DNA from: Zoogloea sp. | Lineage (GTDB): Bacteria; Pseudomonadota; Gammaproteobacteria; Burkholderiales; Rhodocyclaceae | Assembly: GCA_016720685.1 (NCBI GenBank) | Contig: JADKKC010000003.1 | Location: forward strand, 67,570-131,569 | DNA: 64,000 bases | Reading direction: 5' to 3' | In this document: positions 47,116-57,622 of the stretch, one piece after another | Position numbering within the stretch: position 1 is the stretch's first letter | Layout of the letters: each line of letters opens with the position of its first letter | Notes under the pieces: generated by a model | The model's database searches: none | The model's input: only the letters and a program-made list of their open reading frames with translations | Told to the model about the DNA's origin: nothing | Translations under genes and position numbers: made by a program

Positions 47116-48144
47116 ATGGACTCCCTTCTGTGGCTCACCCTGTGCGCCGTGCTGACGGTGCTGATCTTCGATTACACCAATGGCTTTCACGATGCGGCCA
47201 ACGTGGTCGCAACGGTGATCGCATCACGGGCGATGAGCCCGGCCATGGCGGTCTCGGTGGTTGGCGTGTTCGAATTTCTCGGCCCGCTGTTGGGGGGCAC
47301 GGCCGTCGCCAATACCATCGGGGGCGTCGTCGATCTTGCGCCCCTGCCCCGCCCGCTGGCGCTGCTCGTGCTGGTCTCCGGGCTGCTCGGCGCGATCATC
47401 TGGAACCTGATTACCTGGTGGAAGGGGATTCCGTCCTCGTCGTCCCACGGTCTGGTCGGGGGGCTGGTCGGCGCAGTGCTGCTCGCTGCCGGCAGCGGTC
47501 ACGTGGTGTGGGGCTGGCCGCCCGAAGGCCATCTCGTCGGCGTGGCAAAGGTGCTGCTGGCCCTGGTGCTCTCGCCGGTGCTGGGCTTCGTCGTGGGTTA
47601 CCTGGTGCATAAGCTGTCCCACCTGCTGACCCGCGCCGCCCACCCCCGCATCAACCAGAAGCTGCGCCTGGCCCAGTACGTGACCACCGCGGCCCTGGCG
47701 TTTTCCCACGGCGCCAACGACGCCCAGAAAAGCATGGGCGTGCTCACCCTCGTGCTGGTGCTGGGCGGCTTCATCCCCCACTTCGAAGTGCCGTTCTGGG
47801 TCATGCTGGCCTGCGCCACCGCGATCACCGCCGGCATCCTGTCCGGTGGCTGGCGCATCGTGCGCACGCTGGGTTTTGCCGTCTTCAAGGTGCGCCCCCT
47901 GCACGCGCTGGATTCCCAGCTCACCTCGGGACTGGTCATCCTGTCCGCATCGATGATGGGCGCCCCCGTATCCACCAGCCACGTGGTCGCCACGTCGATC
48001 ATGGGCATCGGCGCCTCCGAGCGCCCCCACCGCGTGCATTGGGGCAAGGCCGGCGAGATCGCGACAACCTGGCTGATCACCCTGCCCGCCTCCGCGGCCA
48101 TGGCTGCACTGGTGCTGCTGGCCCTGCGCCCGTGGGTGGTCTGA
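47116..48144 (+). CDS. pit: Inorganic phosphate transporter, PiT family
   Basis: Inner-membrane low-affinity phosphate (metal phosphate) symporter of 342 residues. The two inverted family signatures are present: FDYTNGFHDAANVVATVIAS and FSHGANDAQKSMGVLTL, with serine-rich GIPSSSSHGLVGG and GAPVSTSHVVATS between helices. About ten membrane segments. The DUF47 gene follows after 23 nt, the usual partner that regulates or assists PiT. Confidence 0.94.
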   Translation: MDSLLWLTLCAVLTVLIFDYTNGFHDAANVVATVIASRAMSPAMAVSVVGVFEFLGPLLGGTAVANTIGGVVDLAPLPRPLALLVLVSGLLGAIIWNLITWWKGIPSSSSHGLVGGLVGAVLLAAGSGHVVWGWPPEGHLVGVAKVLLALVLSPVLGFVVGYLVHKLSHLLTRAAHPRINQKLRLAQYVTTAALAFSHGANDAQKSMGVLTLVLVLGGFIPHFEVPFWVMLACATAITAGILSGGWRIVRTLGFAVFKVRPLHALDSQLTSGLVILSASMMGAPVSTSHVVATSIMGIGASERPHRVHWGKAGEIATTWLITLPASAAMAALVLLALRPWVV

Positions 48145-48167
48145 CGCTGCAAAACGGAGAGCAAGCC

Positions 48168-48815
48168 ATGGACAACACCACCCCCCACCGTTCCATCGTG
48201 CGCCGCGTGCTGGAACGCATCTTCCCCTCCGCGCCGGATTTCTACACCCTGCTGGCCAGCCAGGCCGAGCAGGTGGCGCACACCGTCAATCTGCTGGTGG
48301 ACTTCATGGAATCACCGGAAGCGGCCATTGCCAAACAGATCAAGAAGGACGAACACACCGCCGACACCGTCAAGGTCGAAAACATCCACACCCTCAACGA
48401 AGCCTTCTCCACCCCCATCGACCGGGAGGACATCTACCGGGCGATCATGGCGCTGGACGAGGTGGTGAACTACTGCAAGAGCACCGTCAGCGAGATGGAC
48501 ATCCTCGGCATCCAGCCCGACATCTACACCCACGAAATGGCGGTGTGCCTTGCCGAAGGCGTCAGGGCGCTGACGGCCGGCTACCACAAACTCGGCAAAG
48601 CGCCGCTCGAGGCCGCCACCGATGCAGACATCGCCCGCAAAGCCGAGCGACGCGTGGAAAAAATCTACCGCAAGGCCCTCGCCGCGCTGTTTCAGGGCGA
48701 CGACTACCTCAACATGCTCAAGCGCCGGGAGATCTACCGCCACCTTTCCAACGCCGCCGACCGCATGGCCGCCTGCGGCAACACCCTGCACGACATCGTC
48801 GTCAAGCTCACCTGA
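48168..48815 (+). CDS. DUF47 family phosphate transport regulator
   Basis: PhoU-like all-helical cytoplasmic protein of 215 residues (DUF47/YkaA family), typically encoded next to pit. Conserved segments are IKKDEHTADTVKVENIHTLN, STPIDREDIYRAIMALDEVV and ALFQGDDYLNMLKRREIYRHL; the E.D and E..D clusters bind metals in PhoU-like proteins. GGAGAG before the ATG at 48168 sets the start. Thought to modulate the adjacent transporter. Confidence 0.9.
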   Translation: MDNTTPHRSIVRRVLERIFPSAPDFYTLLASQAEQVAHTVNLLVDFMESPEAAIAKQIKKDEHTADTVKVENIHTLNEAFSTPIDREDIYRAIMALDEVVNYCKSTVSEMDILGIQPDIYTHEMAVCLAEGVRALTAGYHKLGKAPLEAATDADIARKAERRVEKIYRKALAALFQGDDYLNMLKRREIYRHLSNAADRMAACGNTLHDIVVKLT

Positions 48816-48877
48816 CAGCCGCAGCCTTGCGCGCCGGGCATCGCAGGCCCGGCGCGCCCTGCGGTAAAGTGCCACCC

Positions 48878-50425
48878 ATGCGCTCCGCCCACCCCATCTC
48901 CGAGAACGAAGTCGAACTCACGGCCATTCGCGCCCAGGGCGCCGGCGGACAAAACGTCAACAAGGTTTCCAGCGCCGTACATCTGCGCTTCGACATCCCG
49001 GCCTCGTCCTTGCCCGAACACCTGCAGGAGCGCCTGCTCAAGCTGGGCGACCAGCGCATCAGCAAGAGCGGCGTCGTCATCATCAAGGCCCAGGAATACC
49101 GCAGCCTGGAAAAAAACCGGGCCGAAGCCCTGCGCAGGCTGCAGGAGCTGATCGACAGCGTCTCGGTCGTGCAAAAGGCCCGACGTGCCACCAAGCCCAC
49201 CCGCGGCTCGGTTACCCGCCGCCTCGAAGGCAAGGCCAGGCGCAGCACCATCAGGCCGGCCGGGGGCGTGTCGAATAAGAGCTTGTCCCTGATTTACGGA
49301 CAAGCGCCAGGGCCAGAACCCGGCCCGATAGGCGATAATCACCGCCTCGGTTTTCAATCTGGCGCCATTCCGGTTTTGGCGCCCTCCGGCTTCACACCCG
49401 AACTCCCCATTCCGCGCCCACCCCGCGCCCCTCGCCACGTCGGCCACCCCGACAGGCGGTTTTCCCCTTCACGCCCTACCGGGCAGGAACATCACCGTGC
49501 ACCCAAAAACCCTGCTGGCCCTGGCCATCGGCAACGATACCGCAAGCGTATGAAAACACCCGAAAGACTCGAACCCCTGGTCACCGACGGCCTGGTGGAC
49601 AGCGTCCTGCGCCAGCTCATGAGCGGCAAGGAAGCCACGGTATATGTCGTTCGCTGCGGCGACGACATACGCTGCGCCAAGGTCTACAAAGAGGCCAACA
49701 AGCGCGGCTTTCACACCGCGGTGGATTACACCGAGGGGCGCAAGATCAAGAACAGCCGCCAGGCCCGCGCCATGGCCAAGCGCTCCCGCTACGGCCGCCA
49801 GGAACAGGAAGCCGCGTGGCAAAGCGCCGAGGTCGACGCCCTGCGCCGCCTTGCCGCCGCCGGCGTGCGCGTGCCCACGCCCTACAACTTCCACGAAGGC
49901 GTGCTGCTGATGGAGCTGGTGGCCGACGAGGACGGCGAACCGGCGCCGCGCCTCAACGACCTGTCTCTCAGCGAGGAAGATGCGCTGGCCTACCACGCCG
50001 TGCTCATCCGCCAGGTGGTGCGCATGCTGTGCGCCGGCATCGTCCATGGCGACCTCTCCGAGTACAACGTGCTCGTGGATGCCGGCGGCCCGGTGATCAT
50101 CGACCTGCCCCAGGCCGTGGACGCCGCCGCCAACAACAACGCCAAGCGCATGCTCGGCCGGGACGTGGACAATCTGGCCGACTACTTCGGCCAGTTCGCC
50201 CCGCAACTGCTGGCAACCCGCTACGGCGACGAAATCTGGGAGCTCTACGAATCCGGCGCGCTGCACCCTGATAGCGAACTCAGCGGCCACTTCGAGGAGG
50301 CCGCCGGCGACGTGAACCTGGACGAAGTCATGCAGGTCATCGAAGCCGCCGACGAAGAGGAAGAAGAACGCCTGGCCCGCCAGGCGGCTGCCCGGGCAGA
50401 GGGCGAGTGGCGCGAAGGGGAATGA
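48878..50425 (+). CDS. arfB: ArfB-like peptide release factor, frame open into RIO kinase
   Basis: The first 130 codons or so encode ArfB (YaeJ), which releases peptides from stalled ribosomes: the catalytic loop RAQGAGGQNVNKVSSAVHLR contains the essential GGQ, and KARRATKPTRGSVTRRLEGK is the start of the basic tail that enters the mRNA channel. ArfB proteins are about 140 residues and stop after the basic tail. Here the tail changes at about residue 135 into GGVSNKSLSLIYGQ, over a short inverted repeat at 49281-49305, and the frame stays open through a proline-rich stretch into the RIO kinase, making a possible 515-residue fusion. Whether it is translated as a fusion is unknown; the linker looks like former intergenic DNA. 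Confidence 0.7.
   Translation: MRSAHPISENEVELTAIRAQGAGGQNVNKVSSAVHLRFDIPASSLPEHLQERLLKLGDQRISKSGVVIIKAQEYRSLEKNRAEALRRLQELIDSVSVVQKARRATKPTRGSVTRRLEGKARRSTIRPAGGVSNKSLSLIYGQAPGPEPGPIGDNHRLGFQSGAIPVLAPSGFTPELPIPRPPRAPRHVGHPDRRFSPSRPTGQEHHRAPKNPAGPGHRQRYRKRMKTPERLEPLVTDGLVDSVLRQLMSGKEATVYVVRCGDDIRCAKVYKEANKRGFHTAVDYTEGRKIKNSRQARAMAKRSRYGRQEQEAAWQSAEVDALRRLAAAGVRVPTPYNFHEGVLLMELVADEDGEPAPRLNDLSLSEEDALAYHAVLIRQVVRMLCAGIVHGDLSEYNVLVDAGGPVIIDLPQAVDAAANNNAKRMLGRDVDNLADYFGQFAPQLLATRYGDEIWELYESGALHPDSELSGHFEEAAGDVNLDEVMQVIEAADEEEEERLARQAAARAEGEWREGE
49281..49305. repeat. Short inverted repeat, likely remnant of a mobile repeat, in the arfB tail
   Basis: GCTTGTCC (49281-49288) and GGACAAGC (49298-49305) around CTGATTTAC. 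The left arm plus flank (AGAGCTTGTCC) and right arm (ATTTACGGACAA) match the two ends of the fold-back repeat at 59.1-59.2 kb, as if that element had been reduced to its ends here. Confidence 0.5.
49550..50425 (+). CDS. RIO1-type serine protein kinase
   Basis: RIO-family atypical protein kinase of bacterial (PA4780-like) type, 291 residues from the ATG at 49550, which matches the family start KTPERLEPLVTDGLVDSVLR. ATP loop is SGKEATVYVVRCGDD, the catalytic loop is IVHGDLSEYNVLVD and the metal loop VIIDLPQAVD. The C-terminus is rich in Glu. Targets in bacteria are largely unknown. No clear ribosome site stands before the ATG, and the upstream frame is open to arfB, so translation as a fusion or by re-initiation cannot be excluded. 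Confidence 0.85.
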   Translation: MKTPERLEPLVTDGLVDSVLRQLMSGKEATVYVVRCGDDIRCAKVYKEANKRGFHTAVDYTEGRKIKNSRQARAMAKRSRYGRQEQEAAWQSAEVDALRRLAAAGVRVPTPYNFHEGVLLMELVADEDGEPAPRLNDLSLSEEDALAYHAVLIRQVVRMLCAGIVHGDLSEYNVLVDAGGPVIIDLPQAVDAAANNNAKRMLGRDVDNLADYFGQFAPQLLATRYGDEIWELYESGALHPDSELSGHFEEAAGDVNLDEVMQVIEAADEEEEERLARQAAARAEGEWREGE

Positions 50426-50446
50426 TTCAACCCTGATTCGCCGGTC

Positions 50447-50465
50447 GGGGGCAGCCGCAGCCCCC
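50447..50465. terminator. Hairpin between the RIO kinase and LapA-like genes
   Basis: GGGGGC / GCCCCC (50447-50452 with 50460-50465) in the convergent gap, without a T-tract; a weak terminator at best. Confidence 0.35.
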
Positions 50466-50482
50466 TAAACTGCATCGGGCAT

Positions 50483-50974
50483 TCAGTTGCCCGGTGCGCG
50501 CAGGGCCGCTTTGTCCAGGCGATCTTCCAGTTCGCCCACACACGCGGCGAGGCTGTTGGCACACTGCTCGATCACCACCCGAAGATCACGGTCGAGCTGC
50601 CCGACCCGTTCCAGCACCGCATCCTGCGACTCGCCCTTCGGGCCGCCCCGCCGCGCAAATTCCGCCTCCAGAAAGCTGCGCAGCTCGGTAAAGCGCGATG
50701 CCTCCGCCTGGTCCGCCAGCTCCCGGCTGGCCTTGATCTCGCGGGCCTGACGGCGCGTTTCAAGCAGAACGGAAGTCTGCAGATACACCACGAACACCAG
50801 AAACAGCGCGGTAATCAAAACCAGCAAACCCACCAGCACCAGCCCCAGAGGCATCTTGACGATGGCGATGCCAATCGACAGATCGGCCGGCGCCATAACG
50901 GCCTCCCAGTTCAGCGTAACAAAAGCGGTCGTTGCGGCCAGGACCAGAAACAGCAAAAGCGTGCCAGCTTTCAT
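50483..50974 (-). CDS. LapA-like (DUF1049-type) membrane protein
   Basis: A 163-residue inner-membrane protein with two N-terminal helices (LLLFLVLAATTAFVTLNWEA and GLVLVGLLVLITALFLVFVV) joined by a short loop with PADLSIGIAIVKMPLG, the pattern of LapA-domain proteins, then a charged coiled-coil tail (about 75-155) facing the cytoplasm. LapA of E. coli works with LapB in LPS assembly control, but this longer tail differs and no lapB is near. A conserved role is not assured. Confidence 0.65.
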   Translation of the reverse strand: MKAGTLLLFLVLAATTAFVTLNWEAVMAPADLSIGIAIVKMPLGLVLVGLLVLITALFLVFVVYLQTSVLLETRRQAREIKASRELADQAEASRFTELRSFLEAEFARRGGPKGESQDAVLERVGQLDRDLRVVIEQCANSLAACVGELEDRLDKAALRAPGN

Positions 50975-51015
50975 GTCGGACTTCCTCGGAAAACTACGGT
51001 TGATTTACGGTTGAT

Positions 51016-51038
51016 AAAAGCCCGGCCTCAAGGCCGGG
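51016..51038 (-). terminator. Terminator after the HicA-like gene
   Basis: CCCGGCC / GGCCGGG (51021-51027 with 51032-51038), 4-nt loop, followed on the minus strand by C then TTTT. Confidence 0.75.
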
Positions 51039-51063
51039 GTTCGAGCCGGCCGACAGCGCGCGC

Positions 51064-51339
51064 TCATGCCTGCGCGTCGTAAGCCGACAGCGACACCCCC
51101 GACGCCGCAAGGCATTCGCGCAGGTGCTTGATCTCCGTCTTCGCAAACTCGTTGCCGTGATGCGGGTGATGCACAAAGAACTCGTGCTTGTTGAGCAGGA
51201 CACGAAAACGGGCGCCATGGCTGGCTTCGACCGTGGCGCCCAGATGGGTCAGCAGGGATTCCACCTCGCGCCACTGGATGTTGCTGCTGACAGGGTCGCG
51301 AAAAATCGCTTCGAGAACATTCCGGTGCTTGTGGCTCAT
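51064..51339 (-). CDS. HicA-like protein without HicB
   Basis: A 91-residue protein of the HicA mRNA-interferase fold: the IQWREVESLLTHLGATVEAS helix-strand and the SHGARFRVLLNKHEFFVHHPH stretch, with His in the position of the catalytic histidine of HicA toxins, are followed by KTEIKHLRECLAASGV. The start (SHKHRNVLEAIF) has AAGGATC upstream; a longer frame is not supported. No HicB antitoxin gene is adjacent; the neighbours are LapA-like and YdhR-like genes. Stand-alone HicA-like proteins are common, and toxicity is not implied. Confidence 0.75.
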   Translation of the reverse strand: MSHKHRNVLEAIFRDPVSSNIQWREVESLLTHLGATVEASHGARFRVLLNKHEFFVHHPHHGNEFAKTEIKHLRECLAASGVSLSAYDAQA

Positions 51340-51523
51340 GGCTTGATCCTTCCGTTGATTGTCCCCGACATTCTTGCACCATGACGGCAGCACAGGTATT
51401 GCCGCAACCAAAATTGCGCAAACTGTTGACCTGACGCCCGGCTCCGGCCGGTTCGGACTTTGCCCGCCCGCCGCCATCCGGGGTAGCCTTGGCGCCGACA
51501 TTTACGCCACCGAGGACGCATCC

Positions 51524-51826
51524 ATGCCCGTACTCCTTCAAGTCGATTTTCCGTTTTCCGGCCCCTGGGGCGACGAGATGAGCACCGCGCTCAAGGGCCT
51601 TGCCGAGTCCATCGCACAAGAGCCCGGCCTGATCTGGAAGATCTGGACCGAAAACACAGCCACCCATGAGGCGGGCGGCATCTACCTGTTCGCAGACCGC
51701 GCCAGCGCCGAGGCTTACCTGGCGATGCACACGGTCCGACTCAAGGGTTTCGGGGTGCCACAGGTCAATGGCAAGCTGTTCGACGTGAATACCGAGCTAT
51801 CGGCGATCGACCGGGCCCCGCTGTAA
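51524..51826 (+). CDS. YdhR-family monooxygenase-like protein
   Basis: A 100-residue ferredoxin-like-fold protein of the YdhR type: start VLLQVDFPFSGPWGDEM, core SIAQEPGLIWKIWTENTATH, EAGGIYLFADRASAEAYLAMH and a final KLFDVNTELSAIDRAPL, all characteristic. Members are thought to act on aromatic compounds, but activity is rarely shown. The ATG at 51524 matches homologues; a longer frame upstream is not family-like. Confidence 0.85.
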   Translation: MPVLLQVDFPFSGPWGDEMSTALKGLAESIAQEPGLIWKIWTENTATHEAGGIYLFADRASAEAYLAMHTVRLKGFGVPQVNGKLFDVNTELSAIDRAPL

Positions 51827-51955
51827 GGTTCTTTCTACCCGGCGTGGCGGGCCGGGCCGATCAAGGCCCCATTCCGCCCGCCTCCCTGAAATATTCATAG
51901 GCCAGCCTCCCTCCGGTCGCTATCATGCTCGGTTATCCGCAGCATTTCCCCGCCC

Positions 51956-53611
<1,656 letters not shown>

Positions 53612-53618
53612 ACACGGC

Positions 53619-53639
53619 GCCCCCGGCTTGGCCGGGGGC
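53619..53639. terminator. Hairpin between the ABC-F and response-regulator genes
   Basis: GCCCCCGGC / GCCGGGGGC (53619-53627 with 53631-53639), 3-nt loop, in the convergent gap; no T-tract. Confidence 0.5.
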
Positions 53640-53660
53640 CGCGTCAGCAGACGATGCGCA

Positions 53661-54290
53661 TCACCCCAGGCGGTGCTCGACGACGTAGCGGGTCAATTCG
53701 GCATTGGATTGCAGGCCAAGTTTTTCGATGATGCGGGCCCGGTAAGTGCTCACCGTTTTGACGCTCACGTGCAGAATCTCGCCGATCCGCGTCAGCGTGG
53801 TGCCTTTGCTGAGCATCAGCAAGACTTCGGTTTCGCGCCGGGACAGGGTTTCGTGGGCCAGCTTGCGACCGGACGGGGCAACGCCCGCCAGCAGTTTTTC
53901 GGCCAGGGTCGGGCTCAGGTAGCGCGCCCCGCCCACCACCGTGCGAATCGCGGTGAGGATCTGGTTCGGCGGGCTGTCCTTGTTGAGGTAGCCGGACGCA
54001 CCGGCCTCCAGGGACGGAATGGCGAATTCGTCCTCCGAGAACATGCTGAAGATCAGCACCGGCAGGTTCGGGCGCAGGCGCTTGATCTGCTTGAGCACCT
54101 CCAGCCCGTTGAGATCCGGCAGCGCAATATCCAGCAGCACAAGGTTCCAGTCGCCGTTCTCGACCAGCGCCACCGCCTCGAGCCCGCTCGCCGCTTCGGC
54201 CGTTATTTCAAGGTCATCGGTGTCGGCAAGAAACTGCCGCAGTCCGCCACGCACCACCGCGTGGTCATCGACAATCAGTACGGTCGCCAT
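53661..54290 (-). CDS. LuxR-family response regulator
   Basis: A 209-residue regulator of the NarL/FixJ class. Receiver with ATVLIVDDHAVVRGGL and phospho-Asp in LVLLDIALPDLNG, Ser in IFSMFSEDE, Lys in YLNKDSPP; C-terminal helix-turn-helix (LSRRETEVLLMLSKGTTLTR, SVKTVSTYRARIIEKLGL). The ATG at 54290 starts 26 nt inside the end of the six-PAS kinase gene, so this is its partner. Target genes are unknown. Confidence 0.9.
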   Translation of the reverse strand: MATVLIVDDHAVVRGGLRQFLADTDDLEITAEAASGLEAVALVENGDWNLVLLDIALPDLNGLEVLKQIKRLRPNLPVLIFSMFSEDEFAIPSLEAGASGYLNKDSPPNQILTAIRTVVGGARYLSPTLAEKLLAGVAPSGRKLAHETLSRRETEVLLMLSKGTTLTRIGEILHVSVKTVSTYRARIIEKLGLQSNAELTRYVVEHRLG

Positions 54291-57200
54291 CACCTGTTCT
54301 CCAGCCTTGCGCCTTGTCTTCAAGCGGAATGTGCAGGGTCAGGCACGTGCCCTGGCCCTGCTGACTGCAGATCGACAGCCAGCCGCCCAGATACTGGGCC
54401 CTTTCCTGCATTCCGATCAAACCAAAGGAATCGTGTTTGTAGCGCTCGCTCTCGGCCAGGCCAATTCCGTTGTCGCAGATTTTTACGTCCAGCATGCCCT
54501 TGACAATTTCCATGCTGATCGAGGCCTTGCTGGCCCGGGCGTGCCGGGCGATGTTGGTCAGGGCCTCCTGGACAATGCGGAACACCGCGGTGTCGCGGAC
54601 CGCCGAAAGCTTGAAATGCTCCGGCATGCTGACTTCCGTCGCGATGCCGGTCATGCGTGAAAAATCGGCGGCGTACCAGTTAACCGTCGCCACCAGTCCG
54701 AGCGTGTCGAGCAGGGCCGGTCGCAAATTGGCCGAAATGCGCTTCACGGTCTTCAGGGCGGAATCGACCTGTTCCAGCAATCGCTCGAAGCGCGCCTGCG
54801 TGTTTGGCGGCAACTCAAGGCCGCCCACCGTGGTGGCAAGGCCGAGCTTGAGCATGGTCAGTGTTCCGCCGAGTTCATCGTGCACTTCGCGCGCGATGCT
54901 CGCGTTCTGTTCTTCGCGCACGGTTTCCAGGTGGGCGCCCAGCCGCTTGAGGCGCACCGCGCTCTTGGCCTGCTCTTCGGCCGAACGTTTTCGCTCGGTG
55001 ATGTCGTTGTGCATGGCCACGACACGCAATGGCCCGCTCCCCGGAAAGCAGCTCAGGCTCAGGAGAAACCAGCGCCGCTGGGTTGGAGAGGAGCATTCGT
55101 ATTCGATCGAGACCTCCTCCCGGCTCCCGGCGAAGGCCGCACGAATCGCCGCCGCCACCGCGCCGGCAACCTGGCATTTGGCCTGCGCGGCCACATCGCA
55201 GATCGCCAGGTAATTGGCCCCCTCGCTCACCTGCTCCGGTGTCCCGCCATTGGCCATGGCGAAATCACGCCAGGCCTTGTTGACCGCAATGATCGTTCCG
55301 TCGGGATCGAGCACGCACAGCGGCACGTTGAGCGCATCAATCGTCGCCCGGGTGAAACGCTCGGACTCCAGCAACGCCCGGGCGCGCGCCTCGGCCTCGG
55401 AAGTCCGTTCGGCAACCTTCTCTTCCAGCGTGTCGTTCATGCGCATGAGCGCCGCCTCGGCCTCCTTGCGGGCGCTGATGTCGGTCAGGCTGCCCACCAG
55501 GCGCACCACCCGCCCGGCGGCGTCCCGGATGATGCGGGCGCTATCCGAAATGTGCAGCCACTTCCCGTCATGGCGCTGCACCCGGTATTCCACGTGGAGA
55601 CGATCGCTGCGCGCCTTGAGACAGCGGACGACTTCCGGCCGGATCAGGCGCAGATCATCCGGATTGACCCGCGCGCGCCAGCCGCGCCGGCCGAATTGCG
55701 CCTCCGGCCCGCCCTCCCCGAACACCTGCCTGAGTCCCGTCGAGCAAGACACCGAATCGGCCTGCCGATCCCAGTCGTAGACCACCCCCGCAACCGCCTC
55801 CATGGCCAGCCGGAAACGCGACTCGCTCGCCGCCAGGGCGGCGTCGGCACGCTTCATCTCGGTAATGTCCTGGGAGCAGCCAAGGCCCCCAAGCAGCACG
55901 CCCTCAGCATCGAACTCCAGCTCGACCCGCTCCCTCACCCATCGAATCTCGCCATCGGCAATCACGCGGTGCTCGATGTCGTAGGGCTCGCCACTCAGGG
56001 CGGCCTGCCAGGATTGATCGACGAAGGCCCGGTCATCGGGATGAATCGTCGCCAAAAAGGTTTCGTAGGTCTGCGGCACCCCTTTGGGAATGCCGAAGAT
56101 GCGATAGTTTTCGTCCGACCAGTGCAGCACGTTGCACCTGACATCCAGCCGCCAGCTCCCGGTCCGGGCAACCGCCTGGGCGCTCTGGAGTTCGGCCCCG
56201 CTGTCACGCAGCGATTGCTCGACCCGCTTGAGGCGCCCGATGTCGAGGTTGATGCCGGCCCAGTGAGTGATCTCGCCACGCTCGTTGCGCACCGGTACCC
56301 CTCGGGCCAGCACGTCGTGCCACAGCCCGTCGGCGCCGCGAAAGCGGTGCTCCGCATCCCATACCGCCCCTTGCCGGACGCACTCCATCCAGGCGCCGAG
56401 GGTGCGCTCGGCATCGTCCGGATGCAGCAGGCCGAACCAGCCGAAATCCGAACACTTTTCCTGGCTCATCCCCACCAGCTTGAGGAAGGACTCACTGGCG
56501 TAGATGTTCCGGCCGTCCGGCGCGCACACCCACACGCCGTAATCGATCGACTCGCCAATGGCGCGATAAAGGCGTTCGCTGTCGCGCAGGGCCGCCTCCA
56601 TGCGCTTGCGCTCGGTCACATCCATGAGGAAGCCATGCCACAGGACGCTGCCGTCCGGCTCGCGTTGCGGCATCGAATGGCCTTCGACCCACAACGTCCC
56701 CTTGCGCGGATGCAAAATCCGATACTCCGCGCGCCAGGCCGTCATGCTCCTGGCCGACGCGGCGATCGTTTCCAGAACATAGCCGGTGTCGCCGGAATGA
56801 ATCCGTTCGATCATAAGCCTCGCGTCATCGCACACGTCTTCAGGGCGCAGCCCGTAAAGCGTGTCCAGCGCCGCGGTGGCGTAGGGCATGGCCATGCTGC
56901 CGTCCGGCCGCAACTTGAACGAGCAGATCACGCCCGGCACTGTCGCGGCGATCTTGGTCAGCTGCCCCTGCAGGTCGAGGTTCTCGCGCGCTACCGCCTC
57001 GGCCTTCTTCCGGGCGCTGATGTCCTGCATCACCGCAATCATGCTCAGCGGCCGGCCTTGGTCGTCGCGCAGCGCCTTCACCTGAACATTCACCCAGACG
57101 ATTTCGCCGTTCTTGCGCAGGTAACGCTTGTCGCTGATGTAAACATCCAGCTTGCCTGCCAGGAGATCGCGAAGACCGCTCCAGCACGCCTGCCGGTCAT

Positions 57201-57534
57201 CCGGGTAGGTGACCTCGGCAATCGACTTCCCGAGCAGTTCATCCGCGTCGTAGCCGGTGATCTCGCACAGCATGCGGTTGACGTGCAAGAGACGCCCGGT
57301 GTCCGGATCGGCTTGTGCGCTGCCCACCATCGACAGCTCGAACAGATTGCGGAATTCGGCTTCGCTGCGATGGAGAGCCCCGTCCGTCGCAATACGTTCG
57401 CCCTCTGCCCGACGCAAACGGGCGTTCTCGATTTCCAGCTCGGCCTGGCGCGCGCGCAGCGCATCCAGCACACCGCCCATCTCCGCGACGCCCGCCTCAA
57501 GAGCGTTTTTGTCTGGCTTGTCTTCCTTGGTCAT
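54265..57534 (-). CDS. Multi-PAS sensor histidine kinase (six PAS domains)
   Basis: A 1089-residue cytoplasmic kinase with no membrane segment. A short coiled coil (residues 15-50) is followed by six PAS-type domains, recognised by starts near EAEFRNLFELSMVGSAQ, KIAATVPGVICSFKLRPDG, ERLYRAIGESIDYGVWVC, QAVARTGSWRLDVRCNVLHW, SRFRLAMEAVAGVVYDW and TIDALNVPLCVLDPDG, most with a PAC tail. A HisKA_3 domain with acceptor His in IAREVHDELGGTLTML and an HATPase domain (CDNGIGLAESE, GLIGMQERA) close the protein. The start was taken at the ATG at 57534 (TKEDKPDKN); upstream in-frame starts at 57543 and a TTG at 57564 are possible. Signal unknown. Confidence 0.9.
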   Translation of the reverse strand: MTKEDKPDKNALEAGVAEMGGVLDALRARQAELEIENARLRRAEGERIATDGALHRSEAEFRNLFELSMVGSAQADPDTGRLLHVNRMLCEITGYDADELLGKSIAEVTYPDDRQACWSGLRDLLAGKLDVYISDKRYLRKNGEIVWVNVQVKALRDDQGRPLSMIAVMQDISARKKAEAVARENLDLQGQLTKIAATVPGVICSFKLRPDGSMAMPYATAALDTLYGLRPEDVCDDARLMIERIHSGDTGYVLETIAASARSMTAWRAEYRILHPRKGTLWVEGHSMPQREPDGSVLWHGFLMDVTERKRMEAALRDSERLYRAIGESIDYGVWVCAPDGRNIYASESFLKLVGMSQEKCSDFGWFGLLHPDDAERTLGAWMECVRQGAVWDAEHRFRGADGLWHDVLARGVPVRNERGEITHWAGINLDIGRLKRVEQSLRDSGAELQSAQAVARTGSWRLDVRCNVLHWSDENYRIFGIPKGVPQTYETFLATIHPDDRAFVDQSWQAALSGEPYDIEHRVIADGEIRWVRERVELEFDAEGVLLGGLGCSQDITEMKRADAALAASESRFRLAMEAVAGVVYDWDRQADSVSCSTGLRQVFGEGGPEAQFGRRGWRARVNPDDLRLIRPEVVRCLKARSDRLHVEYRVQRHDGKWLHISDSARIIRDAAGRVVRLVGSLTDISARKEAEAALMRMNDTLEEKVAERTSEAEARARALLESERFTRATIDALNVPLCVLDPDGTIIAVNKAWRDFAMANGGTPEQVSEGANYLAICDVAAQAKCQVAGAVAAAIRAAFAGSREEVSIEYECSSPTQRRWFLLSLSCFPGSGPLRVVAMHNDITERKRSAEEQAKSAVRLKRLGAHLETVREEQNASIAREVHDELGGTLTMLKLGLATTVGGLELPPNTQARFERLLEQVDSALKTVKRISANLRPALLDTLGLVATVNWYAADFSRMTGIATEVSMPEHFKLSAVRDTAVFRIVQEALTNIARHARASKASISMEIVKGMLDVKICDNGIGLAESERYKHDSFGLIGMQERAQYLGGWLSICSQQGQGTCLTLHIPLEDKAQGWRTGDGDRTDCR

Positions 57535-57622
57535 TCTGCGCATCCGTCGTTCGCCCAATCGCAATTATCTCGCTGATTCAACTCCGATCGGCGAAACCCG
57601 CTGCCCGCGTGATGCAGCGCGC

